DNA of 45,868 bases from a virus, in the IMG/VR virus record IMGVR_UViG_3300030419_006693, positions 1 to 45,868 of that record; one strand, 5' to 3'. Made by a program: the position numbers and the translations under genes. The notes beneath the pieces were generated by a model that was not told the origin of the DNA, searched no databases, and was given only the letters and a program-made list of their open reading frames with translations. How positions within the stretch are numbered: the stretch's first letter is position 1; each line of letters opens with the position of its first letter. Positions 8,017-17,437 of this stretch are shown piece by piece.

Positions 8017-10863
8017 ATGGACGAAATAATTCAAGGTTATCCTGAGGTTAATAAATCTATAACTAACCCGAACGTCAGGAGAGAAAACGCTCTGGATAGG
8101 AATAGACCGTTTACTTTCCTTGAATTTATTAGAGATGTCCGGGAGACATACGAGCCAAGCGATCTACAGAATTTCTATAACGAATACATTAGAAGATACA
8201 ATAGACAGCTCACAACAAAGACCGCGACCGACGCCGAAATTATTACAGAAAGATATAGAGAATTTTTAAGAGATATAACCTTAAATTATTCTACACACGC
8301 GGAGCAGAAGTTTCTCTCGCAGATCGATTTTGGTGATAAGTATGACTTACAAATAGCTGTCGCTTTTTATAGTAAAAAAATAAGAAGTATTATTTCATAT
8401 TATCAAGTTAAAAGAGATAAATTACATTTTTCAACAACAAGAGCAAAGCTTAAAGGTAGTAATTTTGGATTTCAACAAAATGCATATGAGCTTATAGTCG
8501 ATTTTCTAGCTAACCGGAGCACTGCAGCAATGGACTATAACATCGATACTATTAAAAAAGATGTTACTGTCTCGTTAACAGAATATGTTGACCAATATAC
8601 ACAATACTTTAACGCAGAGCCGGATGATAAAGTATATGGTAGAAATTTTATAGAATATGACCCTGCAGGATTACCAGATAGTAATATATTTTTAACCAAT
8701 GACGCTGTTCTAGTTGAAGAAATATTTGCTGGAATAAGTGATACCATAAGAGAATTAAAAGAAGTTGATGAGGTATTTGATAACAAGAGAAAGCAGACTG
8801 AAAAATTTATAGGCGCTGATTATTACTATCTTTCTTCTAATAGTGTCGGTTCATTTGAAGTGGGTAAACTGTTTGAAGCGGAAGCCCCGTATGCAAATTT
8901 CCTTAACACAAACTACCCTTCGGTAGCTTCGGTTTTTTCAAACGACATAAAAAGTGTAAGAGATCAGGGCTTTTTTAAACCCACTAATGCAGGTATTGTT
9001 TCTATAGAAAGTGAGAGATTAAGTTTCTTTTCTAAAGATATATATCCACCAAATCAGCTTTATATTTTTCCAGATCCAAATCTATTTACAAACAATGATG
9101 ATATTTTTACCTTTATTATTGATACTTCACGATCAATTAGTAATCAAAGTAAAGGTATAGCTGTTAATCAACCTAACACGGATAAAAACAGCACATCTTT
9201 AATGGGGTATAGTTCTGAGATACCTACAGATAAAAATATTAATACAGATTTATCTTTTCTCTTTAATCAGGGATATATATACGATAGTAAAAAAGATCTA
9301 AACGGTAATACATATGGGTTGTTGAAAGACAATAATTATTACAGAAATAATTTTAAACTTGAAGATACTAAAGTTGTAAAGAGTTTAATACTTAATGGTT
9401 ATCAATTTTTTGATACTCTATATGGTGAAGGTTATGATTTTAACTATAGTACAGCAAACGCCACTGAATACCCAGAGACCTTCCGGTCAGGTGTAACTTC
9501 TTTTACTCAATTCTTTACTGCAGGTACGGTTCAAGAGCTCGCGTCGGGTTACGATATTTTCTTTAGGTACTACGCGCCAAGAACACCGCAAATGGCGATA
9601 CAAAATTTTTCTCAAGTAGACATTGAGCAAATTGGTACTATAGAAGCAACTGTTAAAGAAGGTGCGTTTTTTAAATTTTCTGATAATGAAATTCTCGATG
9701 AAGCTGTTAGTACAAACTTAAGTTCGTATTCCGATTCATCCGGTAAGTTTTACTTTGATGATTTATTAGAAGCTGGTATCTCTTATTATGACAATGGTTC
9801 AACAGTGGTAAGAGCTCTTTGTGACACCGCGCACCCAGCGTCATCCGGTTCATTTACTTACAACGTTAGATTATCTGGTGACAACGGAGTAACTGATATG
9901 GAAGGGGGGCTGTTTACAGACGATTTAACTTTTGATTTTACACCACGTGGATTTGAAAGCTATGACTACAATGATGAGACGTTAAGAAAAACAATAGTAA
10001 CTGATGTGCTATCTGCTACTGAAAGCTTTTTCACTAAAAAAGAAAATTTCGGAAAGATTTACATAAAGAATGTAAACAAACCTTCTAATCTACCCAATGT
10101 TAAGGAACTTACGGAAGCTTTACCATACCTCGAAACAAAATATTCTTCAACCATTAGCAATGAGCTATCAACGTGTGTAAAAGAATTTGATTTGTTTTAT
10201 AATACCTTGTTTATTGAAACTAGTTCATTCCTTGTAGTAGAGAGTATTGATTATAATATAAAAACTAATGATTTTGAGTACCCGTTATCAATTACTAACA
10301 CATTATCAACAAATACGAATAATTTCGATAAAATTAGTAATCGGTTTAAAGTAGGTGACGATGTGTTTTATGCAAAATTAGTAAAAGAAGGTGTTGTAAA
10401 TACCGGCGCAGCTTTTAAAGATTTTAGAGTATACCCGTTGATATACAAATACAATTATGTGAGAAATAATGTTGAGCAAATTTATCCAACAGATACAGAC
10501 AATCTAATAGATCAATATGCGTATGTAAACAGTGTTAACAATAATGTTGTATTTTTAGAGTCGAGTAAACCGGTACTAACATACAGTAGTGACAATGAAA
10601 TGTTTAACTTAAGCTTTATTTTAAAGGATCAAAATAAAACACCAAGATTATATTCCTACATCTTCGATTATAAAGACAGAGTTAAATTTATTAAGACGCG
10701 ATATTACGATGCTAATGACATGTCGGAAACATTTAACTTTGTAAAGACAACTGGTTGGGGGTACCCAGAAAAAGATTTAAGCTTTTTAGAGTTTGCGTTG
10801 AGTTCTGGAGACCCAACATTATCTATTACTTCTGCACCGTCAGCCGCCTCAATAATATTATGA
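8017..10863 (+). CDS. Large baseplate/tail protein (gp7-like by size and position only)
   Basis: The 948-residue product has no motif I can assign with certainty. The N-terminus contains RPFTFLEFIRDVRETYEPSD then LQNFYNEYIRRYNRQ, a Tyr/Arg-rich helical region, followed by long beta-rich, Asn/Ser/Asp-rich sections typical of phage structural proteins. Size and place (two genes after gp6, in a gp25-led cluster) are compatible with T4 gp7 (1032 aa), the largest wedge protein, but this is inference from synteny. It has its own late promoter motif 6 nt before the ATG. It ends in an ATGA overlap with the protease-domain gene, so the two proteins are probably made in linked amounts. Confidence 0.7.
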   Translation: MDEIIQGYPEVNKSITNPNVRRENALDRNRPFTFLEFIRDVRETYEPSDLQNFYNEYIRRYNRQLTTKTATDAEIITERYREFLRDITLNYSTHAEQKFLSQIDFGDKYDLQIAVAFYSKKIRSIISYYQVKRDKLHFSTTRAKLKGSNFGFQQNAYELIVDFLANRSTAAMDYNIDTIKKDVTVSLTEYVDQYTQYFNAEPDDKVYGRNFIEYDPAGLPDSNIFLTNDAVLVEEIFAGISDTIRELKEVDEVFDNKRKQTEKFIGADYYYLSSNSVGSFEVGKLFEAEAPYANFLNTNYPSVASVFSNDIKSVRDQGFFKPTNAGIVSIESERLSFFSKDIYPPNQLYIFPDPNLFTNNDDIFTFIIDTSRSISNQSKGIAVNQPNTDKNSTSLMGYSSEIPTDKNINTDLSFLFNQGYIYDSKKDLNGNTYGLLKDNNYYRNNFKLEDTKVVKSLILNGYQFFDTLYGEGYDFNYSTANATEYPETFRSGVTSFTQFFTAGTVQELASGYDIFFRYYAPRTPQMAIQNFSQVDIEQIGTIEATVKEGAFFKFSDNEILDEAVSTNLSSYSDSSGKFYFDDLLEAGISYYDNGSTVVRALCDTAHPASSGSFTYNVRLSGDNGVTDMEGGLFTDDLTFDFTPRGFESYDYNDETLRKTIVTDVLSATESFFTKKENFGKIYIKNVNKPSNLPNVKELTEALPYLETKYSSTISNELSTCVKEFDLFYNTLFIETSSFLVVESIDYNIKTNDFEYPLSITNTLSTNTNNFDKISNRFKVGDDVFYAKLVKEGVVNTGAAFKDFRVYPLIYKYNYVRNNVEQIYPTDTDNLIDQYAYVNSVNNNVVFLESSKPVLTYSSDNEMFNLSFILKDQNKTPRLYSYIFDYKDRVKFIKTRYYDANDMSETFNFVKTTGWGYPEKDLSFLEFALSSGDPTLSITSAPSAASIIL

Positions 10864-12332
10864 ACACTCATACTTTATATCTTACTTCAACAAATCCTAG
10901 TGGTACTTATACAGAACCTACTATCGAGCTGTTTGATTTAACTGAGCTGTCCTTGGATTTATCAGAAGTATATTCAAATATCTTCCCCGATTACCTAGCA
11001 ATTGACTGGGGTGACGACAGCGGTCTAGAAGAGCCCGACATAACTATATTCCGTAATTATAAAACGCAATCGATTTACCCAGAAATTAGAAAAGGTGCAT
11101 CACCTGTATTTTTTAACACGCCTTATAAACATATATTTTTCCCTTCAAAAACTGCGCTTAAAAAATCGATGACGATGCGGGTAAACGTTGGGTATATAAA
11201 TGGCAGTACAACCAAGTTTACAATACCTTTAAATGTCCGGACAGAGGGATACCATCAAACAGTTGAAGATTTAGATTTGCTAAATGTTAGTATGCTCGAT
11301 AATGAAGATAGTAATTCAATATTTACATACTTAACGAAAAAGGATAATTTTGTAATTCAAAATCATGATGATCTAGATATTGAATATAACGCGGTAGGCA
11401 GTCTAAATTTATCTTCATATGAAGACACATCACTGCAAAGCATCAATGAAACACAATCTCTCCTTTCTGCAGTTACTGATCCGGTTGGTGATGAGGATAA
11501 ATTTAAATTTATTACTAGCGTGACTGACGAATCAGCTACTTGGTCGACTGATTTTTGGGGCCACTCCAATAGAGATGTAATTAATTTTTCTGGTACTAGC
11601 TACAACGCAACTGGGTTCAGTGATAATAATAATGTTACGTTAATTTCCCCTAGACATGGAATAAGCGTAGCGCATTTTGACAACGATCCTGAAACCAGTG
11701 ACGTTGTATTTTTCTATGATCATACAACCGGGAATTCAATTTCTGCAACCATTGTAGATGCAACTGATATTGGCGACGACTTAATAGTAATGCGTTTTAA
11801 TCGAGATATGTCTACCGCAACAACATCCACTGGAGCAGCAGGTAATCTCAAATTATATAAACTCCCGCAATTTGATAATGAGGTAATTTCTCACAAATAC
11901 CCCGCGATCACACAGGGTGGTAATTTTATTTTTGACAGCGATCACTACGCTGGTGTAGGCACACCGCAAATTATTAATCACACTGTTATCTCTAGAAGCC
12001 TGCAGGGGCAAATATTAACCCGTATATCCAGATCTGTGATAGTTGATCTTGGACCTCAAGGAATGCCAGATTATAGACTTACCAACGTCTCGCCTATTCT
12101 CTCTTCATTTAATTTAAGCTTATCAGGCTTAGATAGTGGTGATAGTGGTGGTCCTGTTTTTATACCATATGACAATGAACTGCTTCTTTTAGGAATATGG
12201 CGAACAGCTGCAATTGCAGCTGGTGGGTTAAAAAACTTCGGTAATGAAGAAATACAAAAAAGTATTAGCGCTGGTATGGATACAGTGGGAAATACAGAAG
12301 GATATACCCTATCAACAGTTCGCTTAAGTTAA
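10860..12332 (+). CDS. Tail/baseplate protein with PKD-like and trypsin-like serine protease domains
   Basis: The start is ATG 10860, in an ATGA overlap with the previous stop, giving 490 residues. The frame is open further upstream, but that stretch lies inside the previous gene. Residues ~45-130 form a second PKD-like unit (AIDWGDDSG ... MRVNVGYINGSTTKFTIPL). The rest looks like a chymotrypsin-fold protease: VTLISPRHGISVAHF with candidate catalytic His272, IGDDLIVMRF with Asp307, and GLDSGDSGGPVFIP with Ser429. Order and spacing fit the His-Asp-Ser triad, and GDSGGP is the classical nucleophile motif. A related domain occurs in the giant protein at 21940. It has no signal peptide, so it is most likely carried on the virion. 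It could mature tail proteins, be an inactive fold, or digest host surface protein. The motif is strong, the role unknown. Confidence 0.85.
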   Translation: MNTHTLYLTSTNPSGTYTEPTIELFDLTELSLDLSEVYSNIFPDYLAIDWGDDSGLEEPDITIFRNYKTQSIYPEIRKGASPVFFNTPYKHIFFPSKTALKKSMTMRVNVGYINGSTTKFTIPLNVRTEGYHQTVEDLDLLNVSMLDNEDSNSIFTYLTKKDNFVIQNHDDLDIEYNAVGSLNLSSYEDTSLQSINETQSLLSAVTDPVGDEDKFKFITSVTDESATWSTDFWGHSNRDVINFSGTSYNATGFSDNNNVTLISPRHGISVAHFDNDPETSDVVFFYDHTTGNSISATIVDATDIGDDLIVMRFNRDMSTATTSTGAAGNLKLYKLPQFDNEVISHKYPAITQGGNFIFDSDHYAGVGTPQIINHTVISRSLQGQILTRISRSVIVDLGPQGMPDYRLTNVSPILSSFNLSLSGLDSGDSGGPVFIPYDNELLLLGIWRTAAIAAGGLKNFGNEEIQKSISAGMDTVGNTEGYTLSTVRLS

Positions 12333-12338
12333 CCGCGG

Positions 12339-12346
12339 TATAAATA
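12339..12346 (+). promoter_or_regulatory. T4-type late promoter TATAAATA
   Basis: This exact consensus match lies in the short gap between the protease-domain gene and the next gene. It ends 6 nt before the ATG at 12353. Confidence 0.8.
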
Positions 12347-12352
12347 TATACA

Positions 12353-14710
12353 ATGGGAGCATTGGTAAAATCCAGCTTGAGCGCTTTAAAATCAGAATCT
12401 GCAGAAATTTGCCCTGTAGACTTAGAGCTTGATCAGTTTAGAAGAACATATTCTGGTGGCGGTAACTTTAATTTTATAACTGCTCTATCAGGTGTCCAAG
12501 ACTTTAAAAATTTAAACTTTACTGACTTTTTTCTAACAAACGAATATACACTAGACAGTGTTACACAGTTTACTGGTGGTAAAGTGGTTCCTAGAAAAAT
12601 ATTTTCCGGATTAAACTTTGCTGCAAATGCCCCGGGGTGGTTAACATTTAATAAAGCGGACATAAGCAATTTTCGTAAAACTAACGACTCTTATAACACT
12701 CAATACTATGGTTACCCGGGTATTACCATGAACAAAATCGACGCTGTTAATCTAGAAATAGAGATTCTAGATCAATTTTACTGCAGAGTGGCTTACCTAG
12801 TAAACAACTTTAGGTATTATCTCGTAGTTAGTGACGATGCTGAAATCGATGGAAAAAGAACAGTTTTATTTGTGGGTGAAAATAAAATTGCTCTTGAGAA
12901 CGCAAAACTCGAATACACTATAGTAAAAGCAGGATTAGATATAACATCTGATTTTATAAGTTTCTTTTCTACTAAAGAAAATGAAAGTAGACGATCAGTT
13001 AGATATATTTTACAAAGTGATGGTACAACGCTTGTAGCTCAAAATGTAACAGATGTAGATGATACCAATTCATTTTACTTTACTACACGGGCTATAAAAT
13101 TGGGCGGTGAGATTGATTTAACAATTCCATCTCCTTACAATACTTCTTTTATTACCTATAATGAAAACGGGTCTAAAATAAACACAGATAAGAGTAATTT
13201 TCATTTACCCTCTAACTACCTACTCCATACGTCATCCAATTCTACAAAGCCTAAATTTGATGTACTAAACTTAAAAAATATATCTAATAATTTTGACGAG
13301 TATGTATCATCTAATAACTTACTATCTTCAAGCGAAACAAATCCCATATATGTAAAGAGCTTGAGAAAATACACAAGTATATTTTCTGATATTGACAGTG
13401 AAAAGAACGAAGTATTAGCTCTGAATTATGTTTATAACAACTTTAACGTTAGAATACCGCCAGGGGATACATACTTTATTACACCGTCCTCTCTCAACCC
13501 ATTCACGCAAATTAATATTAATGATACTAAATTTGTTGATTCAGGTGCATTTAGCTTTACACAACCTTTCCTTTCAGATAGAGTATACCAACTCGATGAC
13601 GAAGACGGTGTGAGACGAGAAAATGCAACTTACCTATGCACTTGGCTTTCTGGTGGTATAGGTAAACGCGGAGTTTGGGTAGATAGATATTTCTATCCAG
13701 ATTTAGCTACAAAAGAAGAATCTCTATCGTCAAACCAAACATATGTAACTTATGACTGGTTAGTAGAAGAACTAATACGAGGTAATAGCTCGTTAACTTC
13801 TTCAATAAAGAAAAAACATTATTTTGATAAAAAGAGTGATTTGGTTTTTGAACCTAATAAAAGATATAGATACGAACGACTTGATAAAGAAGAGCTTGAG
13901 ACAAAAAGACCAACAAACTTTTGTGAAGGTGTGGTATTGAGGGAAATGGTAAACAATTACTTTACTGTAATAAACGATAACGGTGGATTTGCGTTAGGCT
14001 TTAATATTAAGAGCAATACAGATGAGTTTGTTATAAGAACACAGAGAAACGAAATTGATGGAGGTTTTAATATATATAAAAAGGCTAACAATGAGTTAGA
14101 GTTTACATTTAATATTTTCGACAACTCTCCGGAGCCACCGGTTATTCAATCTGTCACACGTACGTTTAATCTTAACCCATATGTTACAAATACAATATTT
14201 CTATCATTTGACGCAATAAGAGGTGTCTGTAATTTTTACATAAATTCCGAAATAGTGTTTTCTTTTAACATTAAGGCATATCAAATGCTTAATAAATCGA
14301 TTTTATTTGGTGTAATAGAAATTATCAGCCCAGATGGTAATGTAGAAAATTTACTAACCCCGGATGAACAAGAAAGTATTTTTATTAACGAAATATATTT
14401 AACAACATCACCGTTATCAGAAGAAGAAGAAATAACTGCAGTGTTTTTACAAAACTTAAATGAGATACAAGATATAACGATATCATTACCCTGCGGTCAA
14501 CGCAACTTAACAGATACAATAACTACTGTAAACTCTATCGGTACTAATTTAAAACACAGGAGTAATGTAGTTGATATTAATGTAAAGAATTTAAATATTC
14601 AGGACAGCAGCATTACTGAAGAAGTAAAAACTCTGTTGCTTAACAATATTACTTCTTCATTACCTGAAACGACAACTATTAACGACGTTAACTTTATAAA
14701 CTACAAATGA
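12353..14710 (+). CDS. Large virion protein with possible lectin-like C-terminal domain
   Basis: This is a 785-residue, beta-rich protein I do not recognise overall. Residues ~520-670 have the rhythm of a concanavalin/LamG-type sandwich: GGFALGFNIKSNTDEFVIRT, then NELEFTFNIFDN, TIFLSFDAIRGVCNFYINSE and IVFSFN. A domain of this kind could bind sugars, which would suit a tail fibre or baseplate-associated adhesin. The N-terminal part contains GGGNFNFITALSG and several Asn/Asp-rich strands. It begins behind an exact late promoter and its stop overlaps the next start (ATGA at 14707), so the two gene products are probably stoichiometric partners. The lectin assignment is inferred from pattern, not from a signature motif. 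Confidence 0.7.
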   Translation: MGALVKSSLSALKSESAEICPVDLELDQFRRTYSGGGNFNFITALSGVQDFKNLNFTDFFLTNEYTLDSVTQFTGGKVVPRKIFSGLNFAANAPGWLTFNKADISNFRKTNDSYNTQYYGYPGITMNKIDAVNLEIEILDQFYCRVAYLVNNFRYYLVVSDDAEIDGKRTVLFVGENKIALENAKLEYTIVKAGLDITSDFISFFSTKENESRRSVRYILQSDGTTLVAQNVTDVDDTNSFYFTTRAIKLGGEIDLTIPSPYNTSFITYNENGSKINTDKSNFHLPSNYLLHTSSNSTKPKFDVLNLKNISNNFDEYVSSNNLLSSSETNPIYVKSLRKYTSIFSDIDSEKNEVLALNYVYNNFNVRIPPGDTYFITPSSLNPFTQININDTKFVDSGAFSFTQPFLSDRVYQLDDEDGVRRENATYLCTWLSGGIGKRGVWVDRYFYPDLATKEESLSSNQTYVTYDWLVEELIRGNSSLTSSIKKKHYFDKKSDLVFEPNKRYRYERLDKEELETKRPTNFCEGVVLREMVNNYFTVINDNGGFALGFNIKSNTDEFVIRTQRNEIDGGFNIYKKANNELEFTFNIFDNSPEPPVIQSVTRTFNLNPYVTNTIFLSFDAIRGVCNFYINSEIVFSFNIKAYQMLNKSILFGVIEIISPDGNVENLLTPDEQESIFINEIYLTTSPLSEEEEITAVFLQNLNEIQDITISLPCGQRNLTDTITTVNSIGTNLKHRSNVVDINVKNLNIQDSSITEEVKTLLLNNITSSLPETTTINDVNFINYK

Positions 14711-16689
14711 TATCCTATTTTAAATATACATCTGGTGAATCATTTACTCTAAGTGGTAGAAACTACACAGGGCTGTTTAACGTAGTGGATGGAAGAGCTT
14801 TTTCAGGTAAGTCTTTAACTGAATCCTCCACACCTTTAAGCTCAAAAGGAACCTTTATAGGTGATGCTTTTTTAGCAGAAAAAGAATTTGATAGAACTGT
14901 ACAAGTGCCTCGTGTAAATGAAATTGTTACAAAGCCACATATATCACCAAAGGATGTTATTGATCAATCGTTTATAAATACTAATTTAGGTATCTTAAAT
15001 GATAATAATTTAAATTTATACGCACTAAACGTGCTTTCTAATCCTGAAATTATAAATTTTCAATCTAATAGTAAAGACGGTGATAGCTATCTAATAGCAT
15101 TATCAAGTTTAGAAGAGTCAAAATCTATTAGATATGGCGGGCCAGGGGAATCACCACCACTAAGTCCAGATGAGTCAACAGTTGTACTCGCGAAAGACAA
15201 TAACAGTGCTATAAACGCAATGCCTTTTGAGTCAATACTACAAAGATCGGATGATGAAGTGGTAGATGTAAGTGAGGTGCCACCTCAACTAGACGGGATA
15301 TATTATCTAGATGAAACTATTAGCTCCACCATAGTTGTTAACAGAGATCAAACTTTTAATTACTTTACTACCACGCCAACCGCTTCGTATGCCTTTTCTG
15401 GTAGTTTCTTAAGAGATAGTATATTCTCCTTTAGGGAAGAAACTACAGACGCTATACCGGCAAACTCAAAACTGATTTACGATAACAACACCGACACTAT
15501 ATACAATCTAGGCAAGAATGCTGTAACTAATAAAGATCGCCTAATAGGGTATGACTTTAGTTTTTATAACACTTGCGGGGAATGGAAAATAAAAGATATT
15601 TTCGAATTTGATAAAGAAGTTATACAAGGTAACTTTAAAATTGGAAATAATCTCAAAGGTGCACTAGTGGTAATTGATCAAGAAACTGGAAAAGCGGGAA
15701 TAGAACTAACAAACAAATATTCAAATGAATTTTATGGCACCATAAGCACGTTTTTTGATAATGAAGTTATAGTAGATTTTGATATACGCGACACAGATGA
15801 TTCTGTATTGGTTATTACCGACCCTGCTGGTCAAAGCTCTGAAACTGTAGGTGTTTTAACACCTACCGGTGGTGGAGCAGCACAAGTTGTTCGAACAGAC
15901 CGGGTCTTCGATCCCTTTAATGTGTACCACGTCGATGCAGATCTGGTAGATGACTTTAAGTTAGGATTAAACCAAGCTCCTAAAATAATGAGAAGGTATG
16001 AGTCAGAAAGTTTATTTTATAAGTCGTCAAATATAACCACGTCTATTAGGTTTTCAGAAAATGATTCTAATATGTTTATATTTCAGGATTTTGGGTCAGC
16101 TACAACAAGGTTTATTAGCAACCCGCAGTACCCTGCAGGGTTTTTAAGCACAGCAAATTTACAATTTTTACCAAATTCATATTTTGGTTACATTGAGGAG
16201 CGTTTTGGAGATAGTAGAACAGCGTATAATAGTAACGGTCTTCCGTCAAACTTTTTTAATTATATAAACTTTTTAATGGAAGAAAATAGTGGTAATGTTT
16301 TTTATCTCTTACAAAACACAGGTCGGTTATATTTGTCTAAATCTACAAAACTAATTTACGATAATATACTACCTTTGGATTTACCTCATACATATGATAG
16401 AGAATTAGGATGTGAATCAAGCTTGGGTATTTCACTAAACAGTGAAATAGAATCTATTTTAAAAGATACGTTGAAAATTTATGTGAATCTAGCTCTTGTT
16501 GTTACAGGTAACTCTATTGAGGGTGTACCTATACTTGGAAGATACACATCTTACCCAAATATAAATTTAGATTTTAGAGATTTTGAATTCCATGAAAATG
16601 AAGAAATTAATTATAATGTAGTTTCGCGTGTTTTTGATAGCCTTTATAACTTACAAAAAAATGTACTAGATAGTATTTTGAATAACTAG
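14707..16689 (+). CDS. Hypothetical large virion protein
   Basis: This 660-residue protein has no recognisable motif. The sequence is strand- and loop-rich, with many Asn, Asp, Ser and Tyr residues. A Gly/Thr hinge (GVLTPTGGGAAQVV) around residue 395 may separate two domains. The C-terminus ends in a helical segment (RVFDSLYNLQKNVLDSILNN) that could trimerise or dock. Translation is coupled to the previous gene through an ATGA overlap. It lies between two lectin- or fibre-like genes in the late plus-strand block, so a baseplate-periphery or fibre-adaptor role, such as that of T4 gp9-gp11, is plausible but only inferred. Confidence 0.7.
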   Translation: MISYFKYTSGESFTLSGRNYTGLFNVVDGRAFSGKSLTESSTPLSSKGTFIGDAFLAEKEFDRTVQVPRVNEIVTKPHISPKDVIDQSFINTNLGILNDNNLNLYALNVLSNPEIINFQSNSKDGDSYLIALSSLEESKSIRYGGPGESPPLSPDESTVVLAKDNNSAINAMPFESILQRSDDEVVDVSEVPPQLDGIYYLDETISSTIVVNRDQTFNYFTTTPTASYAFSGSFLRDSIFSFREETTDAIPANSKLIYDNNTDTIYNLGKNAVTNKDRLIGYDFSFYNTCGEWKIKDIFEFDKEVIQGNFKIGNNLKGALVVIDQETGKAGIELTNKYSNEFYGTISTFFDNEVIVDFDIRDTDDSVLVITDPAGQSSETVGVLTPTGGGAAQVVRTDRVFDPFNVYHVDADLVDDFKLGLNQAPKIMRRYESESLFYKSSNITTSIRFSENDSNMFIFQDFGSATTRFISNPQYPAGFLSTANLQFLPNSYFGYIEERFGDSRTAYNSNGLPSNFFNYINFLMEENSGNVFYLLQNTGRLYLSKSTKLIYDNILPLDLPHTYDRELGCESSLGISLNSEIESILKDTLKIYVNLALVVTGNSIEGVPILGRYTSYPNINLDFRDFEFHENEEINYNVVSRVFDSLYNLQKNVLDSILNN

Positions 16690-16697
16690 AATAAATA
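16690..16697 (+). promoter_or_regulatory. T4-type late promoter AATAAATA
   Basis: One mismatch to the consensus. It directly follows the preceding stop codon (TAG at 16687-16689) and ends 5 nt before the ATG at 16703. Confidence 0.65.
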
Positions 16698-16702
16698 ATA
16701 TT

Positions 16703-17428
16703 ATGTCAGCAAGTCTACAAAATGAATTCATATCAGACACTTACACATCACTGTTGCATCTAAGCGGTGGTGGTCTATATGAAGACCCTCCCAAGAGAGA
16801 TGTTTATGATGGCGCAGGTAACTTAACAGGATTTACTCTTAGTGGAACAAAAGTAATAGCTAATAATGTCGAATTACCTGAGCAGCATGTCGATTCTGCT
16901 GATGCTGCGCTTGGTAATATAACTAGGTTAATTGACATGTTTTTTCCAGTAGGGTCAGTTCAGATGACTTTTGATAATGTCCCACCATCGACCCGGCTTC
17001 CAGGTACTACATGGGTTAGAGTTTCGCAGGGAAGGTTTTTAGTTGGCGTGGGTGGTCCTCCTGGTAACCCTAGTAACGATTACGGGGAGTATACTGCAGG
17101 TGATAATGTTGGAGGTTCATCCGGAAATGAATCCGATGTATCGTTAGTTGTAGATCAACTACCAGAACATAGTTTTTCCCCGGATTCAGTAAATCCAGAA
17201 TTTAGTAATATAATTACTTGGACAGGTCAAGAGGGTGAAGAAGGCGGCGGCGCCGGTGGAGCAATTGATCAACCGGTTCCAAACACCGGGACTGGCCAAG
17301 AACAATCAATTTATGCCTTTCCAAGACTTCAGCCCATCGCACAAAAGCTGGAAACAATAGGAAAAAACCAAGCATTTAGTATATCACCGGTAAGTTACGG
17401 TGTTTATATATGGAGAAGAACCGAATAA
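16703..17428 (+). CDS. Baseplate/fibre protein with gp10 C-terminal-like domain
   Basis: This 241-residue protein has a unique N-terminal ~75 residues. A domain follows that is common at the end of phage baseplate and fibre proteins: FFPVGSVQMTFDNVPPSTRL, PGTTWVRVSQGRFLVGVGG, a glycine-rich loop (EEGGGAGGA) and the closing YGVYIWRRTE. This 'PVGS...PGTTW..(x)GRFLVG...Y.VY.W.R' pattern is the gp10 C-terminal/collar-related fold, which in T4 attaches short tail fibres at the baseplate edge. It has its own late promoter motif and is followed after 9 nt by the first tail-collar fibre gene, consistent with an attachment role. The exact equivalence to gp10 is uncertain, because T4 gp10 is much longer (602 aa). 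Confidence 0.8.
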   Translation: MSASLQNEFISDTYTSLLHLSGGGLYEDPPKRDVYDGAGNLTGFTLSGTKVIANNVELPEQHVDSADAALGNITRLIDMFFPVGSVQMTFDNVPPSTRLPGTTWVRVSQGRFLVGVGGPPGNPSNDYGEYTAGDNVGGSSGNESDVSLVVDQLPEHSFSPDSVNPEFSNIITWTGQEGEEGGGAGGAIDQPVPNTGTGQEQSIYAFPRLQPIAQKLETIGKNQAFSISPVSYGVYIWRRTE

Positions 17429-17437
17429 TTTAAAAAA

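Noticed and set aside
8913-8938. Hairpin (CTACC-CTTC-GGTAG) followed by a T run within the 948-aa gene
   Set aside because: The stem is only 5 bp and separated from the T run by about 6 nt, in the middle of a late structural gene. It is probably a chance coding feature.
10755-10859. Upstream extension of the protease-domain protein
   Set aside because: The frame is open but lies entirely within the preceding gene. The ATGA overlap at 10860 is the usual start arrangement here.
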